Assembly: GCF_019192965.1 (NCBI RefSeq)
Contig: NZ_JAHTKU010000001.1
Coordinates: 170,100 to 234,099 of the forward strand
DNA length: 64,000 nucleotides
Direction of reading: 5' to 3'
Origin: Nocardioides daeguensis
Lineage (GTDB): Bacteria; Actinomycetota; Actinomycetes; Propionibacteriales; Nocardioidaceae
Part shown: positions 27,047 to 39,768 of the stretch, piece after piece
Layout: every line of letters begins with the position of its first letter
Numbering within the stretch: the first letter of the stretch is position 1
Translations under genes and position numbers: made by a program
The notes under the pieces: generated by a model
What the model saw: only the letters and a program-made list of their open reading frames with translations
Told to the model about the DNA's origin: nothing
The model's database searches: none

Positions 27047-28032
27047 GCGCGTGCCTTTCCGAGCGACTCGCCGAGGAGGCCGGTGGGCCGGACCAGCAGG
27101 ATGAGGACCAGCAGCACGAACGCGATCACGTCGCGCCACTCGCTGCCGAAGAGAGCCGATCCCCAGTTCTCGGCGACCCCCAGCACCAAGCCACCCAGGA
27201 GGGCGCCGCGCAGGTTTCCGATGCCGCCCAGGACTGCGGCCGTGAACGCCTTGACGCCGAGCAGGAAGCCGACGTCGTAGCGGGTCGTCTCGATCTTCAG
27301 CATGTAGAGGAAGGCGGCGATACCGGCCATCACACCTCCGATGAAGAAGGTGATCTGGATGGTACGCGTCGGGTTCACGCCCATCAACGCGGCCGTCTCG
27401 GGGTCCTGGGCGGTGGCCCGGATCCCCTTACCGAGCCGGGACCGACGCACGAACTGGTCGAGCAGCACCATCATGCCCACCGCAGCGACGATGACCAGCA
27501 CGTCGATGCTGGAGATGGAAACCCCGGCGACGTCCCAACGCGGCTTCTCGATGACTCCCGCCATGCTGTTGTTGATGCGGGCACCGGACACGTACTCGCT
27601 GAGGTCGTCGTCGAGACCGAACCAACCGGCGATCCGGTCACGCAGACCCATCAGCTCGGCCAGCACGAAGGAGGCGCCGATGGCCGAGATCAGCGCGATC
27701 AGGCGCGGTGCGTCCCGCTTGAGCAGCGGGCGGTAGGCGACGCGTTCGAGCAGCAGTGCGACGAGCGCGGAGACGAGCATGGCCGCGAAGAGCGCGGCGA
27801 TCATGATCGCGACCAGCTTGACGCCGTCGGCCTCGCGGCCGCCGAGGGCCATGACCGTCCACAGCATCGCGAAGGTGCCGTACATGAACACCTCGGAGTG
27901 GGCGAAGTTGATCAGCTGGAGCACGCCGTAGACCATCGTGTAGCCGAGCGCGATCAGCGCATAGATGGCACCGAACGCGAGCCCGGTGATGGTGAGTTCG
28001 GGAAGGTTGTTGAAGAGGAATTCGAAGTTCAA
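27043..28032 (-). CDS. livH: Branched-chain amino-acid ABC transporter permease LivH
   Basis: The 329-residue permease begins FNNLPELTITGLAFGAIYAL and contains IALGYTMVYGVLQLINFAHS and SRLGKGIRATAQDPETAALM, the LivH coupling loop. The only usable start is TTG at 28032, with CCAGGAG just two bases before it, an unusually tight spacing. It is separated from the upstream binding-protein gene by a hairpin at 28060-28092, which may reduce read-through so that binding protein is made in excess. Confidence 0.93.
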   Translation of the reverse strand: MNFEFLFNNLPELTITGLAFGAIYALIALGYTMVYGVLQLINFAHSEVFMYGTFAMLWTVMALGGREADGVKLVAIMIAALFAAMLVSALVALLLERVAYRPLLKRDAPRLIALISAIGASFVLAELMGLRDRIAGWFGLDDDLSEYVSGARINNSMAGVIEKPRWDVAGVSISSIDVLVIVAAVGMMVLLDQFVRRSRLGKGIRATAQDPETAALMGVNPTRTIQITFFIGGVMAGIAAFLYMLKIETTRYDVGFLLGVKAFTAAVLGGIGNLRGALLGGLVLGVAENWGSALFGSEWRDVIAFVLLVLILLVRPTGLLGESLGKARA

Positions 28033-28059
28033 GGCTCCTGGCCCCCAGTTCGGGACAGT

Positions 28060-28092
28060 GACACGGCCGGGGACTCAGTCCCCGGCCGTGTC
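28060..28092 (-). terminator. Attenuating hairpin between binding-protein gene and livH
   Basis: A perfect 14-bp stem (GACACGGCCGGGGA and its complement) with a CTCAG loop lies 30 bases past the binding-protein stop, inside the presumed liv operon. It has no T-run. Such hairpins often stabilise the upstream mRNA and lower downstream expression. Confidence 0.7.
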
Positions 28093-28122
28093 GCCTGTCG
28101 TGTCGGACGGATCAGCCGTCGA

Positions 28123-29259
28123 TCACTTGATCTCGCCCTCGGGGACGATCGCCCCGTCCTTGACGGTGTAGGCGTAGACGTGAACGTCGGCCGGCTCACC
28201 CTTGTCGTCGAACTTCAGCTGCTTGGTGATGCCCTTCTCGTCGTAGTCGTTGACGAACTTGAGCATGTCCTCGCGGTTGTCGATGCCGTCCTCGATGCCG
28301 GCGAGGAAGATGCTCGCGGCGTCGTAGGCCTCCGCGGCGTAGGTGCCGGGCGCCTCACCGAACTCCGCGGAGTACGCCTTGGCGAAGTCGGCGACGGCCG
28401 GGTCGGTGTCCGGGATGCAGGGGCAGGTGATGATGGTGCCCTCGGCCGCCTTCCCGGCGTCGAGGAAGGCCGGGTCCTTGACGCCGTCGGCGACGACGAA
28501 CTTGCCGTCGAAGCCACCGTCGCGGAGCTGGCCGATGAGGATGGTCGCCTCGGCGTAGTAGCCGCCGAAGAAGACCGCGTCCGGCTTGGCGTCGGTCACC
28601 TTGGTGACGGTCGCCGAGAAGTCGGTCTGCTTCTGCTGGATGGTGTCGGTGCCCTTGACCGCGCCGCCGAGGTCCTTCTCGACGATGCCGGCCAGGCCGG
28701 CGCCGTACTCGGAGGCGTCGTCGATGACGAAGACGCTGGACGCCTTCAAGGTGTCCTTGATGTAGCGCGCGGCCGCCGGGCCCTGGGTGGCGTCGTTGCC
28801 GAGCGCGCGGTGGAAGGTGTCCCAGCCGTTGTCCGCCAGGGTCGGGTTGGTGGCCGACGGCGTGATCGTCGGCAGGCCCGCCTCGGCGAAGGTGTCGCCG
28901 GCTGCGGCCGACTCACCGGAGAACGCGGGGCCGACGATGCCGATGACGCTCTCGTCGCCAGCGGCCTCGGTCGCGAGCGCCGGCGCCTCGTCGGGGCTGC
29001 CCTGCGAGTCGTACTTGACGTACTTGACCTTGCAGTCGGCGTCCTCGTTGTGCTGGTCGATGGCGAGCTGCGCGCCCTGGATGATCGGCTTTCCGAGGCC
29101 CGCCGCGTCGCCGGTCTCCGGGCCGAAGAACGCGAGGCTCAGGTCGCAGCCGGCGTCGCCGCCACCGTCGCCCTTGTCTTCCGTCGTGCCGCATGCCGTC
29201 AGGCTCAGACCGAGAGCCAGCGTCGCCACGCCGGCCGCGAATACCTTGTTACGCCTCAA
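28123..29259 (-). CDS. Branched-chain amino-acid ABC transporter, substrate-binding lipoprotein
   Basis: The 378-residue product has a lipoprotein signal peptide (RRNKVFAAGVATLALGLSLT then AC). The mature part is a Peripla_BP_6/LivJ-type protein: DLSLAFFGPETGDAAGLGKP, GAQLAIDQHNEDADCKVKYV, VIGIVGPAFSGESAAAGDTF and KPDAVFFGGYYAEATILIGQ. It should bind branched-chain or other small amino acids for LivHMGF. I chose TTG 29259 because it opens the signal peptide directly and AAGGAAG lies 10 bases upstream; the longer frame would add a non-signal-like stretch. Confidence 0.9.
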   Translation of the reverse strand: MRRNKVFAAGVATLALGLSLTACGTTEDKGDGGGDAGCDLSLAFFGPETGDAAGLGKPIIQGAQLAIDQHNEDADCKVKYVKYDSQGSPDEAPALATEAAGDESVIGIVGPAFSGESAAAGDTFAEAGLPTITPSATNPTLADNGWDTFHRALGNDATQGPAAARYIKDTLKASSVFVIDDASEYGAGLAGIVEKDLGGAVKGTDTIQQKQTDFSATVTKVTDAKPDAVFFGGYYAEATILIGQLRDGGFDGKFVVADGVKDPAFLDAGKAAEGTIITCPCIPDTDPAVADFAKAYSAEFGEAPGTYAAEAYDAASIFLAGIEDGIDNREDMLKFVNDYDEKGITKQLKFDDKGEPADVHVYAYTVKDGAIVPEGEIK

Positions 29260-29442
29260 GACAGTCCCGCTTCCTTGATCGATCCGGCAGGCAGCGGTCG
29301 CCACCCGCCGGGATGTCCTGCCGCGGGAACCTACACCGGCTCAGGGCCCCGTTGGAAGCAACTCGGTGGCCCAGGTCACAAATGATGACGAATCTGTTAC
29401 CTGGACGACGCGAACGACGAAGGATCTACGCCTCGGGCCCGG
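29260..29442 (-). other. Upstream region of the liv operon
   Basis: 183 bases between pdtaR and the liv binding-protein gene, both leftward. It holds a possible -10 (TAGGTT, complement of 29328-29333) with only a weak -35, and the AAGGAAG site before the TTG start. I see no coding potential or strong hairpin. Confidence 0.4.
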
Positions 29443-30060
29443 TCAGGAGGTGGGTGCGCCGGGCACGCCGTGGGTGACGACGCCGTCGGCCACCTCGCGC
29501 ATCGACATGCGCAGGTCCATCGCCGTCTTCTGGATCCACCGGAACGCCTCGGACTCCGAGAGGGACAGCTGCTCCTGCAGGATGCCCTTGGCCCGGTCAA
29601 CCGCCTTGCGCGTCTCGAGCCGCTCGGTGAGGTCGCTGACCTCGTTCTCGAGCTGCCGGATCTCCGCGAACCGGCTCACCGCCATCTCGATCGCCGGCAC
29701 CAGGTCGGACTGGGAGAACGGCTTGACGAGATACGACATCGCCCCGGCCTCCCGCGCCCGCTCCACCAGGTCGCGCTGCGAGAACGCCGTCAGCATCACC
29801 ACCGGCGCGATCCGCTGCCCGGCGATCGCCTCGGCCGCCGCGATCCCGTCGAGCACCGGCATCTTCACGTCGAGGATGACCAGGTCGGGGCGCAGCTCCT
29901 CGGCGAGCTCGATCGCCTTCTGACCGTCGCCGGCCTGCCCCACGACGTCGTACCCCTCCTCGGCCAGCATCTCGGCGAGGTCCATCCGGATCAGGGTCTC
30001 GTCCTCGGCGATGACCACGGTGCGGGGCTGCGGCAGGTCGTTCGGGGCGGTCTCGGTCAC
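29443..30060 (-). CDS. pdtaR: ANTAR-domain response regulator PdtaR
   Basis: The 205-residue product has a receiver domain (TVVIAEDETLIRMDLAEMLA, phospho-acceptor in PDLVILDVKMPVLDG, then AFSQRDLVERAREAGAMSYL with the Lys of LVKPF). A coiled linker follows, then an ANTAR domain (DLTERLETRKAVDRAKGILQ then SEAFRWIQKTAMDLRMSM). ANTAR domains bind paired hexaloop RNA and prevent termination. The M. tuberculosis PdtaR (Rv1626) works with the kinase PdtaS, which is not in this window. GTG 30060 follows a TAGCCT box at six bases, so the transcript is probably leaderless. Confidence 0.92.
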   Translation of the reverse strand: MTETAPNDLPQPRTVVIAEDETLIRMDLAEMLAEEGYDVVGQAGDGQKAIELAEELRPDLVILDVKMPVLDGIAAAEAIAGQRIAPVVMLTAFSQRDLVERAREAGAMSYLVKPFSQSDLVPAIEMAVSRFAEIRQLENEVSDLTERLETRKAVDRAKGILQEQLSLSESEAFRWIQKTAMDLRMSMREVADGVVTHGVPGAPTS

Positions 30061-30066
30061 GAGGTC

Positions 30067-30072
30067 AGGCTA
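30067..30072 (-). promoter_or_regulatory. -10 box for a leaderless pdtaR transcript
   Basis: Read leftwards, TAGCCT ends 6 bases before the GTG at 30060. Confidence 0.5.
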
Positions 30073-30110
30073 TCGGGCCGGGCGGTGCACGGCTCGAGGA
30101 GTGCCTCGGC

Positions 30111-30116
30111 TACGGT
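30111..30116 (+). promoter_or_regulatory. -10 box of the tRNA-Leu gene
   Basis: TACGGT lies 13 bases before the tRNA 5' end, a spacing compatible with a short 5' leader. No clear -35 is visible. Confidence 0.4.
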
Positions 30117-30129
30117 TGATTCGAGAAGA

Positions 30130-30215
30130 GCCGGGTTGGCGGAACGGCAGACGCGATGGTCTCAAACACCATTGTCCGAAAGGGCGTGTGGGTTCGAATC
30201 CCACACCCGGCACCA
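30130..30215 (+). tRNA. tRNA-Leu (anticodon CAA)
   Basis: An 86-base class II tRNA. The acceptor stem GCCGGGT pairs with ACCCGGC, followed by discriminator A and an encoded CCA. The anticodon loop CTCAAAC gives anticodon CAA (reads UUG). A long variable arm (GTCCGAAAGGGC region) is typical of tRNA-Leu. The T arm is GTGGG, TTCGAAT, CCCAC. UUG codons are rare in this GC-rich genome, so it is a minor leucine tRNA. Confidence 0.97.
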
Positions 30216-30257
30216 GAACTGGATCCAATCTGTCGAGGTCTCGACAGAGACTGAGTC

Positions 30258-30492
30258 ATGGTTCACGTCCGTTCGACCGACGTCGTCGGGAGCGCCCTGC
30301 GCGACTCGGATGCGGGCATGCCTGACGCCGACAACGCTGCGAAGCACGGCGTCGCGATCAGGACCATCCGCCGATCGTGATTGGGCGCTCGACCTGGTCG
30401 AGATCCCGTGGCGGCGGTCCAACGCCCGGGTGATCAGCGTGTCCCGCCGGGCGGCGGTGGCGCGGCTGGACGCGCTGATCGGACCGAAGACC
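30258..30492 (+). pseudogene. Remnant of a tRNA-adjacent HTH / LAGLIDADG-like gene
   Basis: Two fragments in different frames lie just after tRNA-Leu. The first (30258-30380) reads ALRDSDAGMPDADNAAKHGV then AIRTIRR and stops; it resembles the N-terminal helix-turn-helix of an actinobacterial family. The second (30379-30492) reads DWALDLVEIPWRRSNARVIS then VSRRAAVARLDALIGPKT, which I recognise as the C-terminal end of the same family (ISVARREAVARLDxxxGPK in intact members). The middle, about 200 residues with the LAGLIDADG-like part, is missing. I infer an internal deletion with frameshift. The family call is from memory. Confidence 0.6.
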
Positions 30493-30498
30493 TCAGCC

Positions 30499-31965
30499 TC
30501 AGCGCGCCCGTCGGTAGGCCGGCGCGACCTCGTTGATCGCGTCGCCCATCCGGTGCACCCGCAGGGCGTTGGTCGAACCCGGGATGCCCGGGGGGCTGCC
30601 GGCGACGATGACGACGCGGTCGCCCTCCTTGACCCGGCCGATCTTGAGCAGCTCCTCGTCGACCTGGCGCACCATCTCGTCGGTGTGCTCCACCGTGGAG
30701 GTCTTGAACGCCTCGACGCCCCAGCTGACGGCGAGCTGGGAGCGGGCGCGCGCCTCGGGGGTGAAGGCGAGGACCGGGATCGGGCTGCGGAGGCGGGCCA
30801 GGCGACGGGCGGAGTCGCCGGACTGGGTGAAGGCGACGACGTACTTCGCGCCGACGCGCTGCGCCACCTCCTCGGCGGCCTTGGTGATCACGCCCGAGGT
30901 GGTGTGGGGGTCCCACTCGATGCGGCCGAAGCGGCTGAAGCTCTCGTCGACGAGGGCGTGCTCCTCGGTGGCGGTGATGATCCGGGCCATCGTCTCGACC
31001 GTGTGCACGGGGTGCTCCCCCACACTGGTCTCGCCGGAGAGCATGACCGCGTCGGCGCCGTCGAGCACCGCGTTGGCGACGTCGCTCGCCTCAGCACGGG
31101 TCGGTGCGGGGTTGGTCACCATCGACTCCAGCATCTGGGTGGCGACGATGACCGGCTTCGCGTTGCTGCGCGCGGCGACGATGATCTTCTTCTGCAAGAA
31201 GGGCACCTCCTCCAGCGGGCACTCCACGCCGAGGTCGCCGCGGGCGACCATGAACGCGTCGAAGGCGTCGATCACCTCGTCGAGGTTGTCGATGGCCTGC
31301 GGCTTCTCGATCTTCGCGATGACGGGGACCACGATCCCCTCCTCGCGCATGATGGCGCGCACGTCCTCGGCGTCGGCGGCGTTGCGCACGAAGCTCAGGG
31401 CGATGAAGTCCACGCCGAGGCGCAGCGCGAAGCGCAGGTCGGCGGTGTCCTTGTCCGACAGCGCGGGCACCGACACGGCGACGCCCGGCAGGTTGATGCC
31501 CTTGTTGTTGCTCACCTTGCCGGCCACCAGGACCTCGGTGACCACGTCGGTCCCGTCGACGACCTCGACGACGCGCAGCCGGACCTTGCCGTCGTCGATG
31601 AGCAGCGGGTCGCCGGGCGACACGTCGCCCGGGAGGCCCTTGTACGTCGTCCCGCAGATCTCGGCGTCGCCGAGGACGTCGCGCGTGGTGATCGTCCAGC
31701 GCTGGCCGCGCTGGAGCTGGACCGGCCCGTCGGCGAAGCGCTCGAGGCGGATCTTGGGGCCCTGGAGGTCGGCGAGGATGCCGACGCCGTGACCGGAGGC
31801 GTCCGAGGCCTCGCGGACCAGGCGGTAGGCCTCGGCGTGCTGCTCGTGGCTGCCGTGGCTCATGTTGAGACGGGCGACGTCCATGCCGGCGTACACGAGC
31901 TCGCGGATCCTCCGCTCCGAGCTGGTGGCCGGACCCAGGGTGCACACGATCTTGGCTCTCCGCAC
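30499..31965 (-). CDS. pyk: Pyruvate kinase
   Basis: The 488-residue product catalyses phosphoenolpyruvate plus ADP to pyruvate plus ATP. It opens AKIVCTLGPATSSERRIREL, with NMSHGSHEQH and ILADLQGPKIRLERF. The catalytic Lys/Glu segment is VIAKIEKPQAIDNLDEVI, the metal site is FMVARGDLGVECPLEEVPFL, and KPVIVATQMLESM and VMLSGETSVGEHPV follow, all classic for the family. The length is normal. GTG 31965 follows a TAGGCT box at six bases (leaderless). Confidence 0.97.
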   Translation of the reverse strand: MRRAKIVCTLGPATSSERRIRELVYAGMDVARLNMSHGSHEQHAEAYRLVREASDASGHGVGILADLQGPKIRLERFADGPVQLQRGQRWTITTRDVLGDAEICGTTYKGLPGDVSPGDPLLIDDGKVRLRVVEVVDGTDVVTEVLVAGKVSNNKGINLPGVAVSVPALSDKDTADLRFALRLGVDFIALSFVRNAADAEDVRAIMREEGIVVPVIAKIEKPQAIDNLDEVIDAFDAFMVARGDLGVECPLEEVPFLQKKIIVAARSNAKPVIVATQMLESMVTNPAPTRAEASDVANAVLDGADAVMLSGETSVGEHPVHTVETMARIITATEEHALVDESFSRFGRIEWDPHTTSGVITKAAEEVAQRVGAKYVVAFTQSGDSARRLARLRSPIPVLAFTPEARARSQLAVSWGVEAFKTSTVEHTDEMVRQVDEELLKIGRVKEGDRVVIVAGSPPGIPGSTNALRVHRMGDAINEVAPAYRRAR

Positions 31966-31971
31966 GCGCCG

Positions 31972-31977
31972 AGCCTA
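31972..31977 (-). promoter_or_regulatory. -10 box for a leaderless pyk transcript
   Basis: Read leftwards, TAGGCT ends 6 bases before the GTG at 31965. The T-run of the gltBD terminator lies about 20 bases upstream, so pyk has its own promoter isolated from that operon. Confidence 0.5.
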
Positions 31978-31995
31978 TCGGGCAGTTGGAACGTC

Positions 31996-32044
31996 AAAAA
32001 CGCCGACCCGGCTCGCCCTGGGTGTGCCAGGACGAGCCGGGTCG
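31996..32044 (-). terminator. Intrinsic terminator of gltBD
   Basis: On the leftward strand a 12-bp stem (CGACCCGGCTCG and its complement at 32004-32015 and 32033-32044), with an inner CCTGG/CCAGG helix, is followed by a TTTTT run (complement of 31996-32000). It begins 9 bases past the gltD stop. It is the only hairpin here with a proper T-tract. Confidence 0.85.
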
Positions 32045-32053
32045 TCGGATGCC

Positions 32054-33515
32054 TCAGACCACCAGCGGTCGTGCCGTCGGCGGGATCGGCGCGGGCAGCT
32101 GGGTGCTGCCGGTGAGGAAGGTGTCCACCCCGGCGGCGGCCGCACGGCCCTCGGCGATCGCCCACACGATGAGCGACTGGCCGCGACCGGCGTCACCGGC
32201 GACGAAGACGCCCTCGACGTTGGTCGCATAACTGTTGTCGCGCTTGATGTTGCCGCGCTCGTCGAGCTCCAGGCCGAGCTGCTCGACCAGGCCGGGCTGC
32301 TCGGGGCCGAGGAAGCCCATCGCGAAGAGGACCAGGTCGGCCGGGATCTCCCGCTCGGTGCCCTCGTGCTCGACCAGCTTGCCGGCCTCGAAGGAGACCT
32401 CGACCAGGCGCAGGGCCCGGACGTTGCCGTCCTCGTCGCCGAGGAACTCCTTGGTCGAGACGGCGTAGACCCGCTCGCCGCCCTCCTCGTGCGCGGAGGA
32501 GACCCGGTAGATCATCGGGTACGTCGGCCACGGCTGCCCGGCCGGACGGTCCTCCGTCGGCTGGGGCATGATCTCGAGCTGCGTGATCGAGGCCGCGCCC
32601 TGGCGGATCGAGGTGCCGAGGCAGTCGGCACCCGTGTCACCGCCGCCGATGATGACGACGTGCTTGCCGTCGGCGCGGATCTGGTCCTCGACCGTCTCCC
32701 CCAGCGCGACCCGGTTGGCCTGCGGGAGGAACTCCATCGCCTGGTGGATGCCCTTGAGCTCGCGGCCCGGGACCGGCAGGTCGCGCGGGACGGTGGAGCC
32801 GACGGCCAGGACCACGGCGTCGAACCGGTCCTTGAGCGCGTCACCGGTGAGCTTGCCGGTGCCGACCTCGACGCCGGAGCGGAAGACCGTGCCCTCGCGG
32901 CGCATCTGGTCGAGGCGCCGCTCGAGGTGCTTCTTCTCCATCTTGAACTCGGGGATGCCGTAGCGCAGCAGGCCACCGGGCTGGTCGGCCCGCTCGTAGA
33001 CGGCCACGGTGTGGCCGGCCCGGGTGAGCTGCTGGGCGGCGGCGAGACCCGCGGGACCGGAGCCGATGACGGCCACGGTCTTGCCGGTCAGCCACTCGGG
33101 CGGCTGCGGCCGCACGAAGCCCGACTCATAGGCCCGGTCGATGATCGAGACCTCGATGTTCTTGATCGTGACCGCCGGCTGGTTGATGCCGAGCACACAC
33201 GCCGTCTCGCAGGGAGCCGGGCAGAGGCGACCGGTGAACTCCGGGAAGTTGTTGGTCGCGTGCAGGCGCTCGATGGCACCGTCCCAGTCGTCGCGCCAGA
33301 CCAGGTCGTTCCACTCCGGGATGATGTTGCCCAGCGGGCAGCCGGAGTGGCAGAACGGGATCCCGCAGTCCATGCAGCGGCTGGCCTGGACGCTGATGAT
33401 CGGCAGCAGCGCGCGACCGATCCCGCCCGGGTAGACCTCGTCCCAGTCCTTCACCCGCTCCTCGACCGGACGACGCTCGGCCACCTCGCGGGTGTTCTTG
33501 AGGAAACCCTTCGGG

Positions 33516-33523
<8 letters not shown>
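32054..33523 (-). CDS. gltD: Glutamate synthase, small subunit
   Basis: The 489-residue flavoprotein feeds electrons from NADPH to GltB. The N-terminal Cys clusters ([19 protein letters not shown] and [18 protein letters not shown]) bind 4Fe-4S centres. The FAD-binding motif is [20 protein letters not shown] and the NADPH-binding motif is [18 protein letters not shown]. The C-terminal [19 protein letters not shown] closes the FAD site. ATG 33523 overlaps the end of gltB by 8 bases, so the two subunits are coupled. Confidence 0.97.
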
Positions 33524-38081
<4,558 letters not shown>

Positions 38082-38220
38082 CAGGGTTCTCCCGTCGACT
38101 ACGTCTGTGTCCGTCGGACGGCAGGTCAGCCGGCGAGGGACTACAGAAGGTGGGGCGCAAGGGACGGCACTGGCCCACGCGGCGGAGTCTTCAGGTTAGC
38201 AGCATGTCAACTGCGTGTGT
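38082..38220 (-). other. Upstream region of gltBD
   Basis: 139 bases between lgt and gltB, both leftward. It should hold the gltBD promoter. A TTGACA (complement of 38205-38210) and a TAACCT (complement of 38193-38198) are present, but only 6 bases apart, so they cannot form one promoter. I cannot place the start site with confidence. Confidence 0.35.
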
Positions 38221-39165
38221 TCATCCGTTTTCGTCCGTGGACGCGGCGCCGGTCACATCTGCGGGCGTCCGCCCGTCGACGTACACGCTCTCCTCGCGAC
38301 CGGGCCGGTTCTTCGTCGCCCAGGCGAAGTAGGCGGCGGCGAGCACGAACAGCACGATCGAGGTCCACACGTTGAACCGCAGGCCGAAGACGTCCTCCAG
38401 CTGCACGTTGTCGACGCGGAGGTACTCGATCCAGCCGCGGCCCAGCGTGTAGGCCATCACGTAGACGGCCATCACCCGGCCGTGGCCGAGGCGGTAGCGA
38501 CGCTCGAGCCACAAGATGAGCGCGAACGCCGCGAGGTTCCACAGGCACTCGTAGAGGTAGGTCGGGTGGAAGACCGTGCCGTCGGCGTACGGTCCGCCCA
38601 TCGCGGTGCCACAGCTGATCCCGCTGGTCTGCACGCCGTCGACGAGGCACTGCCAGTGCTTCTCCTGGATCTCCAGGCCCCACGGCAGGTCGGTGGGTCG
38701 GCCGTAGAGCTCCTGGTTGAACCAGTTGCCCCACCGGCCGATCGCCTGGGCGACCAGGACGCCCGGCGCGAGCGCGTCGAGGAGCGGGAGCACCTTGATC
38801 CCCCGGCGGCGGGCGCCGATCCAGGCGCCGAGCGCGCCGAGCGCGACGCCGCCCCAGATGCCGAGCCCGCCCTCCCAGACGTAGAGGGCCTTGACGGGCT
38901 CACCACCGGAGCCGAAGTACTTCTCCCAGTCGGTGGCGACGTGGTAGAGCCGGGCACCGACGAGGCCGAACGGGACGGCCCAGATGGCGACGTCCTGGAC
39001 CTCGCCGAGGGTGCCGCCGCGGGCCTGCCAGCGCTTCTCGCCGATCCAGATCGCCACGACGATGCCGAGGATGATGCACAGCGCGTAGCCGCGCAGCGGG
39101 AACGGGCCGAGGTGCCACACACCCTGCGCTGGGCTCGGGATGGTGGCGGTGATCAGCTGGAGCAC
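38221..39165 (-). CDS. lgt: Prolipoprotein diacylglyceryl transferase
   Basis: The 314-residue membrane enzyme transfers diacylglycerol from phosphatidylglycerol to the lipobox Cys, the first step of lipoprotein maturation. About seven helices are visible. LRGYALCIILGIVVAIWIG opens the protein, the Lgt signature is AIGRWGNWFNQELYG, and HPTYLYECLWNL and YTLGRGWIEYLRVDN hold conserved His, Glu and Arg. A polar tail of about 25 residues extends the C-terminus. Start is GTG 39165 with GAGGA upstream, three bases after the SCO gene stop. Its place downstream of trpA is conserved in actinobacteria. Confidence 0.96.
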   Translation of the reverse strand: MLQLITATIPSPAQGVWHLGPFPLRGYALCIILGIVVAIWIGEKRWQARGGTLGEVQDVAIWAVPFGLVGARLYHVATDWEKYFGSGGEPVKALYVWEGGLGIWGGVALGALGAWIGARRRGIKVLPLLDALAPGVLVAQAIGRWGNWFNQELYGRPTDLPWGLEIQEKHWQCLVDGVQTSGISCGTAMGGPYADGTVFHPTYLYECLWNLAAFALILWLERRYRLGHGRVMAVYVMAYTLGRGWIEYLRVDNVQLEDVFGLRFNVWTSIVLFVLAAAYFAWATKNRPGREESVYVDGRTPADVTGAASTDENG

Positions 39166-39168
39166 GTC

Positions 39169-39768
39169 TCAGTCCTCGGTGAGCAGGGTGTGGATGTCGG
39201 CGGCGAACTCCGTGCTGGAGGTCTCCTGGTTCCACAGCGCGACCGCCTCGTGGTCGCTGTCGATGGCGAGGGTGAAGGTGGAGTGTCCGCCGAGGTCGTA
39301 GCCGCCGGTGGGCAGCTTGACGCCGTCGTTGACGTAGACGTGCAGCGGGTCGCCGACCGCGATGATCGTCTCGAGGTCGCCGGTGAGGCCGATGAAGCCC
39401 TCGCCGTACTGGTCGAGGTAGGCGCGCAGCTTCTTCTCGTCGTCGCGGTCGGGGTCGGTGGTCACGAAGACCACGTCGACCTTCTTGCGGTCGGCCGAGT
39501 CGAGCCGGTTGAGCGCCGCCGACAGGTTGTTCATCACCATCGGGCAGTAGTCCTCGCAGCTGGTGTAGCCGAAGAACACGATGGTGAGCGGCTTGGTCGT
39601 GTCGGTCCCGAGCGAGTACGGGGCGCCGTTGGTGTCGGTGAGGGCGATGTCGGCCGGCTTGTAGGGGTTGGTCAGCCGGCTGCCGGTGAAGGTCTCGGGC
39701 TCACTCGTGCAGGCGGCGAGCGCGAGGCCGAGCAGGGCGAGGAGCGCCGCGAGCCTACGCACGAACAC
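39169..39768 (-). CDS. SCO1/SenC-family copper-binding lipoprotein
   Basis: The 199-residue product starts with a lipoprotein signal peptide ending LALAACTSE. The thioredoxin-like SCO fold has the copper ligands TSCEDYCPMVM (CxxxCP) and the distal His in LGGHSTFTLAID, with FVTTDPDRDDEKKLRAYLDQ typical of the family. SCO proteins deliver copper to the Cu-A centre of cytochrome c oxidase. GTG 39768 overlaps the end of trpA by 14 bases; a second in-frame GTG lies two codons later. Its insertion between trpA and lgt is a local feature. Confidence 0.92.
   Translation of the reverse strand: MFVRRLAALLALLGLALAACTSEPETFTGSRLTNPYKPADIALTDTNGAPYSLGTDTTKPLTIVFFGYTSCEDYCPMVMNNLSAALNRLDSADRKKVDVVFVTTDPDRDDEKKLRAYLDQYGEGFIGLTGDLETIIAVGDPLHVYVNDGVKLPTGGYDLGGHSTFTLAIDSDHEAVALWNQETSSTEFAADIHTLLTED

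Noticed and set aside
30258..30380. Intact 40-aa gene after tRNA-Leu
   Set aside because: It looks like the N-terminal end of a larger family whose C-terminal end follows in another frame, so a remnant is more likely than a real small gene.
38193..38210. TTGACA and TAACCT as the gltB promoter
   Set aside because: They are only 6 bases apart, far from the 16-18 needed, so they cannot be one promoter.
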